Positions 1 to 7,002 of a stretch of DNA of 18,872 nt are shown piece after piece. Each line of letters opens with the position of its first letter. The first letter of the stretch is position 1. A program made the position numbers and the translations under genes. The notes under the pieces are model-generated. The model was not told the origin of the DNA. It made no database searches and was given only the letters and a program-made list of their open reading frames with translations. The DNA is from Bacillota bacterium. Its GTDB lineage: Bacteria > Bacillota > Clostridia > Lutisporales > Lutisporaceae. Location of the stretch: positions 1 through 18,872 of the forward strand of contig JALNWH010000028.1 of assembly GCA_023230985.1 (NCBI GenBank). The letters run 5' to 3'.

Positions 1-3
1 CGG

Positions 4-434
4 GTTGCGCCAAAACTCGCTTCGCTCAAACAGTTGACGCAACTAATCCTCCACTGCGCTAACAGATTCTAAGCCTCTCCACAACGCAATCTTAATCAAA
101 TATATAAGCTTTTACGTAAATGCCGCGTAGTATATTATACGGGCAGCATTGTGGAGAAACCGTATAACTTCTTAATGAAATGGAGGAAAAGCGAAATCAT
201 GGCACAGACAGGACTTATTATAGCCTAGTCCTATTTAATGTAACGGGGAGAGTTTGATTTCGCCCGAATGAGTTTAGAAGTTTAGGTTTCGTAACTCTGC
301 TGCTGTATAATATAAACCGGCATATATATACAGGCTTTATCGAAGATATCGAATACTAAGAAAGTTGCATTGATAGGTAAGCGACAGACCTGTCAAAATC
401 ATATCCCATGTGCTAAGCCTACTATGTAACTCTC
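4..434 (-). ncRNA. candidate large structured RNA of unknown family
   Basis: No protein-coding frame of useful length is present, and G+C is about 40% over 1-420 (hand count) against about 22% in a typical intergenic region here. On the minus strand these helices can be read directly: 434-418 with 377-360 (14 pairs, small internal loops); 265-255 with 199-189 (11 pairs), enclosing 234-227 with 215-208 (8 pairs); 161-146 with 87-72 (16 continuous pairs), enclosing 145-138 with 129-121 (8 pairs, one bulge); and 43-36 plus 35-32 with 17-14 plus 11-4 (12 pairs). The G-U pairs that extend four of these helices would be A-C mismatches on the opposite strand, which favours leftward transcription. 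A TATAAT box at 447-442 would place a start near 435, but its -35 (TATTTT) is poor. I see no RNase P, tmRNA, SRP, group I or group II intron core motif. The 3' end may lie outside the window. It could also be a long leader of a gene to the left. Confidence 0.5.
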
Positions 435-442
435 GATAGACA

Positions 443-502
443 TTATATATAATATACACCAACAAAAATATAAATATATACAATATCTGAATAGTAATAC
501 AT
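443..502 (-). CDS. 19-codon Tyr/Ile-rich micro-ORF, possible leader peptide or gene remnant
   Basis: A full AGGAGG at 515-510 sits 7 nt before an ATG at 502, the best-placed ribosome site in this region. The frame runs 19 codons (MYYYSDIVYIYIFVGVYYI) to TAA at 445-443. The peptide is hydrophobic, with six tyrosines and no lysine or arginine, and looks like the start of a membrane segment. It lies 27 nt after the cinA stop and directly before the candidate structured RNA. It may be a leader peptide, a small membrane peptide, or the 5' stub of a gene interrupted by what follows. No homologue is recognised. Confidence 0.3.
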   Translation of the reverse strand: MYYYSDIVYIYIFVGVYYI

Positions 503-529
503 TTGTTATCCTCCTACACAATCACATTT

Positions 530-1768
530 TTAGGGCAGATTTATTAAAAACCTCCTCAAAATATCCAGTGCTTTAGTAGAAGCATTAGATTTAATTTTGA
601 TTCTATTTCCATTAAAATAGAATTCATAGGTATATACATCATTTTTAAAAGCTAAACCTATATAGCATAAGCCGATAGGTTTTTCCGCAGTTCCGCCGTC
701 AGGCCCGGCAATTCCCGTTATTGACAGACCTATATCTGTTTTTGATATGTCTTTTACTCCGGCTGCCATTTCAGCAGCAGTTTCTTTACTTACCGCTCCA
801 TGTTTATTTATTGTATCTTCCTTTACTCTTAAAATTTTTATTTTTGCCTCATTATTGTATGAAACTATGCCATTTATATAGCTGTCAGATGCGCCTGATA
901 TATTTGTTAATCTATCTGAAACTAATCCGCCGGTGCAAGATTCAGCTATAGCAATAGACTTTTTATTCTTTTTTAATAGTTTGTTTATTGTACCTTCAAG
1001 GGTATCATCATCATAACCGTATATATTATCACCCAAAATATCTTTTATTCTTTCTATCATTTTATTAATAATATAATCTGCTTCACTTTTTTTATCAGTT
1101 TTAGCAGTTACCCGCACATGTACTTCCCCAACCTTTGCATAAAGAGCAATTGTCGGATTTGTTTGGTTATCCAATAAATCTTGCAGCATAACTTGCAGCG
1201 AAGATTCTCCTATACCGACTACTTTTAGTGTTTTTGATTCTATAATGCTATTAGATTTATCTTTTAAATAAGGAAATACGTTTTTATCAAACATAGGCTT
1301 CATTTCACCCGGGGGTCCCGGTAAAAGTATAAATATGTTTTTTTTATCTTCATAAATAACACCGGGGGCACTTCCATTATTGTTTTCAATAATTTTACCG
1401 CCTGATGGAATATATGCTTGCCTTATATTTATATCAGGCATTTCTTTGCCGGTTTTACTAAAATAGCTATTAATTTTTTCCAAAGATTCTTTATGTAAAA
1501 CCAAATCTATTCCAAGTGCGCTACACAGTCCACTTTTTGTGATGTCATCATCCGTAGGTCCAAGTCCTCCTGTGGTTATAATTATATCCGCTCTGCTTCT
1601 AGAAAGCTTTATTTGTTCAATCAATCTTTCCATATTGTCACCAACTACACTGTGATAATAGACGTCAAATCCTAATTCAGAAATTTTCTGAGATAAATAT
1701 TGTGCATTTGTATTAATTATATTACCTAATAACAGTTCCGTTCCAACAGAAATTATTTCACAAATCAT
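530..1768 (-). CDS. cinA: CinA-family protein, NMN amidohydrolase (competence/damage-inducible)
   Basis: At 412 residues this is the usual two-domain CinA. The N-terminal half (about 1-170) is the MoaB/MogA-like nucleotide domain (COG1058), with VGTELLLG near the start, TTGGLGPTDDD and LLPGPPGEM. The C-terminal half (about 255-410) is the PncC-type nicotinamide mononucleotide deamidase (COG1546), with AESCTGG carrying the expected active-site serine and SITGIAGPDGG. In characterised bacteria the C-terminal domain hydrolyses NMN to nicotinate mononucleotide for NAD recycling, and the N-terminal domain can have ADP-ribose pyrophosphatase activity. The ATG has GGAGGT 6 nt upstream. It is last in the visible ftsK-rimO-pgsA-cinA run, 45 nt after pgsA. 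In many Firmicutes recA follows directly; here it does not within 529 nt. Confidence 0.95.
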   Translation of the reverse strand: MICEIISVGTELLLGNIINTNAQYLSQKISELGFDVYYHSVVGDNMERLIEQIKLSRSRADIIITTGGLGPTDDDITKSGLCSALGIDLVLHKESLEKINSYFSKTGKEMPDINIRQAYIPSGGKIIENNNGSAPGVIYEDKKNIFILLPGPPGEMKPMFDKNVFPYLKDKSNSIIESKTLKVVGIGESSLQVMLQDLLDNQTNPTIALYAKVGEVHVRVTAKTDKKSEADYIINKMIERIKDILGDNIYGYDDDTLEGTINKLLKKNKKSIAIAESCTGGLVSDRLTNISGASDSYINGIVSYNNEAKIKILRVKEDTINKHGAVSKETAAEMAAGVKDISKTDIGLSITGIAGPDGGTAEKPIGLCYIGLAFKNDVYTYEFYFNGNRIKIKSNASTKALDILRRFLINLP

Positions 1769-1813
1769 AATGCTACCTCCAATCGCTTTTTAAAATAGGT
1801 CTATTATTAGAAA

Positions 1814-2350
1814 CTAACCGGTAAATATATCAAGGTTTTTTAGAAAATAGTCTATGCCTGATGCTATTGTAATTATTAATGTCAAATATACCAATATAAT
1901 ATCCATATGCAAACCAATCAAATTAAAAGGAAAATTATTTAGCAAAATAACTATAATAGTTATAATTTGAATTGTAGTTTTTATTTTACCCAATTGACTG
2001 GCGGCAATAACTATATTTTTATTTGCAGCTACAGCCCTTAACCCTGTGACGGCAAACTCACGTGCCAATACTATAAAAACAATCCAAGCATCAATCCTAC
2101 CCAATTGAATAAACATTAATAAAGCTGCAGATACCAAGAGTTTGTCGGCTAACGGATCCAAGAATTTCCCCAAATCAGTAATTAGATTATACTTCCTTGC
2201 AATGTAACCATCCAATTTATCGGTCAAGGAAGCAATTACAAATACAAAAAGAGCAATTTCCATATGATAAGGTATATCAATCGTTAAAAACACTATTAAA
2301 ACAGGTATTAATAGTATTCTAATGATAGTAATTTTATTAGCTATATTCAC
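1814..2350 (-). CDS. pgsA: CDP-diacylglycerol-glycerol-3-phosphate 3-phosphatidyltransferase
   Basis: This 178-residue integral membrane enzyme makes phosphatidylglycerol phosphate from CDP-diacylglycerol and glycerol 3-phosphate, the committed step to phosphatidylglycerol and cardiolipin. The CDP-alcohol phosphotransferase signature is complete: D44, D47-G48, A51-R52, G61, D65 and D69, spaced as in the family, with the acidic residues binding the metal. Hydrophobic segments lie at about 8-24, 30-43, 75-92, 120-140 and 148-168. The start is a GTG whose first bases overlap the rimO stop (GTGA, 4 nt), with GGAGAG about 8 nt upstream, so it is translationally coupled to rimO. The rimO-pgsA-cinA order is common in Clostridia and Bacilli. 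Other CDP-alcohol transferases share the motif, but length and context fit PgsA best. Confidence 0.93.
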   Translation of the reverse strand: MNIANKITIIRILLIPVLIVFLTIDIPYHMEIALFVFVIASLTDKLDGYIARKYNLITDLGKFLDPLADKLLVSAALLMFIQLGRIDAWIVFIVLAREFAVTGLRAVAANKNIVIAASQLGKIKTTIQIITIIVILLNNFPFNLIGLHMDIILVYLTLIITIASGIDYFLKNLDIFTG

Positions 2351-3675
2351 TTAATTCTCTCTCCTAATAAATCGTATTCTGTGGCTCCATTTATTAAAAC
2401 ATTACAGAACTCTCCATTATTTATATGAATATCTGACTTGAAACAAACAGATCCATCTATTTCCGGGGCATCTCTATAACACCTGCCATAATAGCAACCG
2501 TCTTCATACTTTTCTGTAAGAACTTTTAATGTTTTTCCTATAAATTCAGTATTTTTCTTTAAAGATATTTCCATTTGTGCTTCCATAATTATTTCTTGTC
2601 TTTTAATTTTCTCCTTATCTTTTATCTGACTTTTCATATTATAAGCATAAGTGCCTTCTTCTCTTGAGTAAGTAAAAACACCAAGCTTATCGAATTCTAC
2701 TTCTTTTATAAAATCCATTAACTCTTTAAAGTCCAATTCGCTTTCGCCAGGAAAACCAACTATTAGAGAAGTTCTAATTGTTATATTAGGAACCCTGTCT
2801 CTAAGCCTTTCCACTAGAGATAATATTTCTTTTTTAGTTATGTGTCTCCCCATTAATTTTAATATTCTATCATTAGCATGTTGTATCGGCATATCTATAT
2901 ATTTACATACTTTATCTTCAGAGGCAATAACATCAATCAATTCATTACTGAATCTATCGGGGTATGTATACATAAGCCTTACCCACTCTATCTCTTCTAC
3001 AGTTGAAATTTCTCTTAACAATTCAGGTAATTTAGATTTCCCATAAATATCTCTTCCATACATGGTCGTATCTTGGGCAATAAGTATTATTTCCTTTATT
3101 CCATTTCTTGCAAGAAAATAAACCTCTTTAACAATGTTCTCCATACTCCTGCTTCTAAACCGTCCTCTAATAAACGGTATTGCACAATAAGTACATCTAT
3201 TATCGCAACCTTCTGCGATTTTTACATACATAGAAGGAGCTTCCTTATTTATAACTCTATCTAAAACTTCAATATCAACTCTTTCTTGATTTCCAAATAA
3301 AATTACCTTTTCATTTTTTAATACTTTATCTATAACACAGTCTATATTTTTATAATCACCAGTGCCTATAACAGCATCTAGTTCCGGAAGCAATTCCATA
3401 AGTTCTTTATTATATCTTTCAGCTAAACATCCGGCAGCAATAATTGCTTTACACTTTCCTTTCTTCTTATAATTACCTATCTCGATTATTGTATTTATTG
3501 ATTCTTGCTTTGCGTTTTCAATAAACCCGCAAGTATTTATAATAATAACATTTGCTTTATCTAATTTATCTACTACTTTATACTTCCTATTATTTTCTAT
3601 AATCTTCAGCATCACTTCAGAATCAACCAGATTTTTAGGACATCCTAAGGATATCAAAGATACATCATATGTCAA
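2347..3675 (-). CDS. rimO: ribosomal protein S12 (Asp) methylthiotransferase, radical SAM
   Basis: RimO adds a methylthio group to the conserved aspartate of ribosomal protein S12 using two 4Fe-4S clusters. Counting from the TTG start chosen here (442 aa), the UPF0004 domain has its three cluster cysteines at C12 (SLGCPKN), C49 (NTCGF) and C83 (AAGCLAERY). The radical-SAM CxxxCxxC is C157, C161 and C164. A TRAM domain ends the protein (about 375-440). The sister enzyme MiaB is less likely because the N-terminus opens directly with LISLGCPKNLVDSE, the RimO form. The frame extends six codons upstream to an ATG at 3693, but that codon has only a weak AGGT before it. The sequence AGGAG sits 8 nt before the TTG at 3675, which gives a family-like N-terminus. 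It overlaps pgsA by 4 nt. Confidence 0.93.
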   Translation of the reverse strand: MTYDVSLISLGCPKNLVDSEVMLKIIENNRKYKVVDKLDKANVIIINTCGFIENAKQESINTIIEIGNYKKKGKCKAIIAAGCLAERYNKELMELLPELDAVIGTGDYKNIDCVIDKVLKNEKVILFGNQERVDIEVLDRVINKEAPSMYVKIAEGCDNRCTYCAIPFIRGRFRSRSMENIVKEVYFLARNGIKEIILIAQDTTMYGRDIYGKSKLPELLREISTVEEIEWVRLMYTYPDRFSNELIDVIASEDKVCKYIDMPIQHANDRILKLMGRHITKKEILSLVERLRDRVPNITIRTSLIVGFPGESELDFKELMDFIKEVEFDKLGVFTYSREEGTYAYNMKSQIKDKEKIKRQEIIMEAQMEISLKKNTEFIGKTLKVLTEKYEDGCYYGRCYRDAPEIDGSVCFKSDIHINNGEFCNVLINGATEYDLLGERIK

Positions 3676-3788
3676 TCCACACACTCCTTGCATATATTAC
3701 CTGGGCAATAAAATCAGCTAAATTCAGTTATATATTGTTGTTACCTTAAATAACTTGTGTTTATCTACATATTTCGTTACTTTTCTAA

Positions 3789-5987
3789 TTATTGCGACAT
3801 TTTATGCCATTGTTCTTTGCTTATCAGTACTTTTCTCGGCTTACTTCCTTCAAAACCGCCAATAATGTTACGCTCCTCTAATTGATCTATTATCCTTGCA
3901 GCACGGTTATATCCAATCCTTAACCGCCTTTGCAACATAAGTATAGATGCTTGTCCTGCTTCTACAACCATATCAGCCGCCTCATTTAACAATTCGTCTG
4001 CTTCAATGCTTTCCGTAAAAGTTTCACCAGATTCCAATACAATATCTTCAATATAACTCGGAGGGACTTGTTCTTTAATAAAACTGACTAAAGATTCAAT
4101 TTCTTTTTGCAATATGAAAGAACCTTGTACTCTTAAAGGTTTTGATTCTCCTACAGGATAAAATAGCATATCACCTTTTCCTAAAAGCTTCTCTGCTCCG
4201 CCCATATCCAGTATTGTTCTGGAGTCAGTTTGTGATGAAACAGCAAAGGATATTCTTGAGGGAATATTCGCTTTTATTAGACCTGTTATAACATCAACGG
4301 AAGGTCTTTGGGTAGCAACTACAAGATGCAAGCCTGCCGCTCTTGCCATTTGAGCTAACCTGCAAATCGCATCCTCTACTTCATTAGGTGCAACCATCAT
4401 TAAATCCGATAACTCATCAATTATAATAATGATTTGAGGCAATTTCTCTTTTTCTTCTGAGACAGAATTATTGTATCCCTTAATGTCTCTAACATTTTTC
4501 CCGGCAAATAGTTTATATCTGTCAGTCATCTCTTGCACTGCCCAATTCAATGCACCTGCCGCCTTTTTAGGATCAGTAACTACAGGCACTAGTAAATGCG
4601 GTATTCCATTGTAAACGCTTAGCTCAACCACTTTAGGATCAATTAAAAGCATTTTAACTTCATCCGGATTAGCTTTAAACAAAATACTTGAAATTAATGA
4701 ATTAATGCATACGCTTTTCCCTGAGCCTGTCGAACCTGCTATAAGCAAATGAGGCATTTTACCAACATCTGCAATAATATTTGATCCGGCTACATCTCTG
4801 CCCAAAGCAAAAGAAATCTTAGATTTATTGCGCCTAAAGTCGTCCGACTCCAATACTTCTCTTATATAAACGTTTGTTATTTCTCTATTGGGAACTTCTA
4901 TACCTACTGCAGCTTTACCCGGTATAGGTGCCTCTATCCTAATTCCTTTTGAAGCTAAACTTAAGGATAAGTCATCAGCAAGATTGACTATTTTACTTAC
5001 TTTTACGCCGGGCATCAGCTGTAACTCGTATCTTGTAATAGTTGGACCTATACTAACTTGTGTAACATTAGCGTTAACATTAAAACTCTTTAAAGTATCA
5101 TCCAATATCTTAATGTTTTGCATTATTTCTTTTTTCATGTTAGTGTTTTTGCTATCCTTTGGTAAAAATAATATATCAGTATTTGGAAGCATATAATTCG
5201 GAAAATGTTTTATTTTGGGGCTTATACTTTCATCATGTTTCTTATTACTTTCTTCATCAACTTTTCCTTTATTTTCAACATTATTCTCTTGTATTCCGCC
5301 ATCGAATCCTTTAGTGAAATTTATAATTTTTATGCCCTTTTCTTTATTTGCAATTTCATTTCCATTATGTTTTATATCAGCCTTTTCTTTTATAACCTTC
5401 TCTTTCTTTACGCAGCTTTTCTTATGCCTTTTTAAAGGCTTGGCCATTGATACAAAAAAATTTTTAATAGAATCTATTAACAATTTCATACTCGTATTTG
5501 TAAAGAGTATAACTGCTATTATAAGCAATCCTGTTATAATAGCTATGGTTCCACCAATACCGGCATATTTAATTAACAAATAACCAAAACTCGTGCCGAT
5601 AACACCTCCACCTATTCCTAACATTCCAAATTCATAAGACATAATAATGTTGTCTAAATAACCTGCTGTATCATGATTTATAGTATCTATATTTAACAGA
5701 TGCAATAGTATCAATAGATTAATAAAGGTGATACAAATTGAATAAAACTTAGTATTTATCTTAAAACTATCCTTTAAATAAAAGATTCCGATACCATATA
5801 TTAAGGGTATTATTGGAAAAATGAAAGAACCTAGTCCAAAAATCCCTCTCATAGTTTTTTTAATATATATTCCAACTATGCCGGAATCTCCTCCTAGTAA
5901 ACTGATAAATAAGTATAAACTAGTTATAATTAAAATGATTCCGATTATATCAAATTTTAGCCTGGCTGTTTCTTTTCTTTTTGCCAT
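3789..5987 (-). CDS. ftsK: DNA translocase FtsK/SpoIIIE
   Basis: This 732-residue membrane-anchored DNA pump clears chromosome DNA from the closing septum (FtsK) or drives it into the forespore (SpoIIIE). About four or five hydrophobic segments lie at 13-34, 48-72, 78-98, 118-142 and 144-167. A lysine/glutamate-rich linker runs from about 170 to 265. The motor follows, with Walker A AGSTGSGKS near 415-422, Walker B IIIIDELSD near 517-528, and ATQRPSVDVITG. The C-terminal gamma winged helix (about 665-725) has QASILMLQRRLRIGYNRAARI, which reads KOPS/SRS-type polar sequences. The ATG has GGGGTGAT just upstream. A strong terminator lies about 125 nt before the gene, so it probably has its own promoter. 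TTGTAA and TAGAAT in the gap are 19 nt apart and only weakly convincing. The sequence does not decide between FtsK and SpoIIIE roles. Confidence 0.95.
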   Translation of the reverse strand: MAKRKETARLKFDIIGIILIITSLYLFISLLGGDSGIVGIYIKKTMRGIFGLGSFIFPIIPLIYGIGIFYLKDSFKINTKFYSICITFINLLILLHLLNIDTINHDTAGYLDNIIMSYEFGMLGIGGGVIGTSFGYLLIKYAGIGGTIAIITGLLIIAVILFTNTSMKLLIDSIKNFFVSMAKPLKRHKKSCVKKEKVIKEKADIKHNGNEIANKEKGIKIINFTKGFDGGIQENNVENKGKVDEESNKKHDESISPKIKHFPNYMLPNTDILFLPKDSKNTNMKKEIMQNIKILDDTLKSFNVNANVTQVSIGPTITRYELQLMPGVKVSKIVNLADDLSLSLASKGIRIEAPIPGKAAVGIEVPNREITNVYIREVLESDDFRRNKSKISFALGRDVAGSNIIADVGKMPHLLIAGSTGSGKSVCINSLISSILFKANPDEVKMLLIDPKVVELSVYNGIPHLLVPVVTDPKKAAGALNWAVQEMTDRYKLFAGKNVRDIKGYNNSVSEEKEKLPQIIIIIDELSDLMMVAPNEVEDAICRLAQMARAAGLHLVVATQRPSVDVITGLIKANIPSRISFAVSSQTDSRTILDMGGAEKLLGKGDMLFYPVGESKPLRVQGSFILQKEIESLVSFIKEQVPPSYIEDIVLESGETFTESIEADELLNEAADMVVEAGQASILMLQRRLRIGYNRAARIIDQLEERNIIGGFEGSKPRKVLISKEQWHKMSQ

Positions 5988-6111
5988 TTATATCACCCCA
6001 AATTACAATTCTACATAAGAAATTAAAATCCTTTACAAATTAGTATATAAGTTATTCAATGATTGATAACTAATAAAATCCTAACCAAATGCTTTAAACT
6101 GACATAAAACC

Positions 6112-6144
6112 AGAGCCTAACACTATAATATAGTGTTAAGCTCT
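6112..6144 (-). terminator. strong hairpin terminator after the ymxH-like gene, possibly bidirectional
   Basis: An AGAGC/GCTCT base (6112-6116 with 6140-6144) is separated by one mismatch from TAACACT/AGTGTTA (6118-6124 with 6132-6138), with a short A/T apex. Read leftward it is followed by GGTTTTA. On the opposite strand it is followed by ACTTTTTT, so it could work both ways. It lies 43 nt after the ymxH-like stop and separates that group from ftsK. The rest of the 200-nt gap holds no gene. Confidence 0.75.
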
Positions 6145-6187
6145 ACTTTTTTGGTAGGCCATTTATCTAAAAATATAAGAATACTAC

Positions 6188-6433
6188 TTATAGTATATCA
6201 GCCAAATCAATTATAATCATGTCACTTCCAACTTTTTTTATTCTTTCCCAAGGTATTTCAAGATGTTTTTTTTCAATAAAAAAAGAGAAAAAATTTTTAT
6301 TCTCCGGTATAATTAATGAAACAATTTTTCCTGTTTCATTATCTATTAGCATATCGCAGTCACCAAGGTATCCAAGTCGTTCACAATCAGGTAAAGTAAC
6401 TATTTCTTTCCCATATAACTTACTTAATCTCAT
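6188..6433 (-). CDS. ymxH: YlmC/YmxH-family PRC-barrel protein
   Basis: This small (81 aa) single PRC-barrel protein opens with MRLSKLYGKEIV and contains ERLGYLGDCDMLID, the characteristic pattern of the YlmC/YmxH sporulation family of Bacilli and Clostridia. Its molecular function is not established. In B. subtilis ymxH lies near pnp and an M16 protease gene, as here. The frame opens at GTG 6451 (87 aa), but the ATG at 6433 is preferred because AGGTGG lies 8 nt before it and the protein then begins at the conserved MRLS. It ends in RIKKVGSDMIIIDL, the usual barrel-closing strand. It is followed by a strong terminator and is probably the last gene of the M16 protease-dut transcript. Confidence 0.85.
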   Translation of the reverse strand: MRLSKLYGKEIVTLPDCERLGYLGDCDMLIDNETGKIVSLIIPENKNFFSFFIEKKHLEIPWERIKKVGSDMIIIDLADIL

Positions 6434-6502
6434 ATTTAATTCCACCTTCACATAGTTTTCATTTGACTATTAATATGCAAACTATATAAAGAAATATTAC
6501 TT

Positions 6503-6964
6503 TTACCTTCCGGTAGAACCAAAGCCGCCGGAACCCCTTTCAGTTGACTCCAGTTCATCACACAAAGCTAGGTTTGCTAAATAAATAGGCATAAAAACAA
6601 TTTGGGCAATCCTATCTTTAGGTTTAATAGTATAAGTATTTTTGCTAAGATTTATCATTGGGCAAATTATTTCACCTGTATAATCAGAATCAATTACTCC
6701 AACCGAATTGACTAAAGCTATCCCATTCCTAGATGATAAACCACTCCTTGAAAAAACAAAACCGGCTATAGACTTGTCCCCTATATGAAAAGCAATACCA
6801 GTAGATATACTTTTAATCTCCCCGGGTTTTAATATGATTTCTTCTTTTAAAGCCGCATAAAGATCTAAACCTGCAGAGCCGCCAGTTGCATAATTGGGCA
6901 TCATAAGCTTCCATTCAAAATCTTTTTTTATTGGCTTTATTTTTACATTAATATTAGTTTTCAC
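6503..6964 (-). CDS. dut: deoxyuridine 5'-triphosphate nucleotidohydrolase (dUTPase)
   Basis: This trimeric dUTPase hydrolyses dUTP to dUMP and pyrophosphate, keeping uracil out of DNA and feeding thymidylate synthesis. All five family motifs appear in order in 153 residues: I, SAGLDLYA (about 30); II, RSGLSSRNGI (about 72); III, GVIDSDYTGEI (about 88), with the catalytic Asp and the uracil-stacking Tyr; IV, DRIAQIVF (about 117); V, the glycine-rich RGSGGFGSTGR at the C-terminus that closes over the nucleotide. The start is GTG with GAGGG about 7 nt upstream. It lies 38 nt after the M16 protease gene, so cotranscription is likely. The full motif set and context suggest a cellular rather than phage copy, though phages carry similar enzymes. 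Confidence 0.96.
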   Translation of the reverse strand: MKTNINVKIKPIKKDFEWKLMMPNYATGGSAGLDLYAALKEEIILKPGEIKSISTGIAFHIGDKSIAGFVFSRSGLSSRNGIALVNSVGVIDSDYTGEIICPMINLSKNTYTIKPKDRIAQIVFMPIYLANLALCDELESTERGSGGFGSTGR

Positions 6965-7002
6965 ATTTAACCCTCATTATCTTTTTAATCTTTTTAAATT
7001 AT

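Noticed and set aside
4..43. Integron attC site
   Set aside because: The arms begin GTTGCGC and end ACGCAAC, but they do not fit the GTTRRRY / RYYYAAC core, and there is no integrase or cassette array in view.
182..226. Rightward mini-ORF after GGAGG-like bases in the candidate RNA region
   Set aside because: It runs only to a TAG at 224-229 after a few codons, and the purine-rich stretch is one arm of a helix.
4..434. Group I or group II self-splicing intron
   Set aside because: A GGACT/AGTCC pair faintly recalls group I P7, but its arms are only 11 nt apart, leaving no room for P3/P8. No group II domain V (AGC triad with GAAA-capped 34-nt hairpin) is visible on either strand.
5205..5583. 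Overlapping rightward open frames opposite the FtsK linker
   Set aside because: They are Phe/Ser/Leu-rich products of the antisense of an A-rich Lys/Glu linker, have no ribosome sites of note, and lie wholly inside a well-supported gene.
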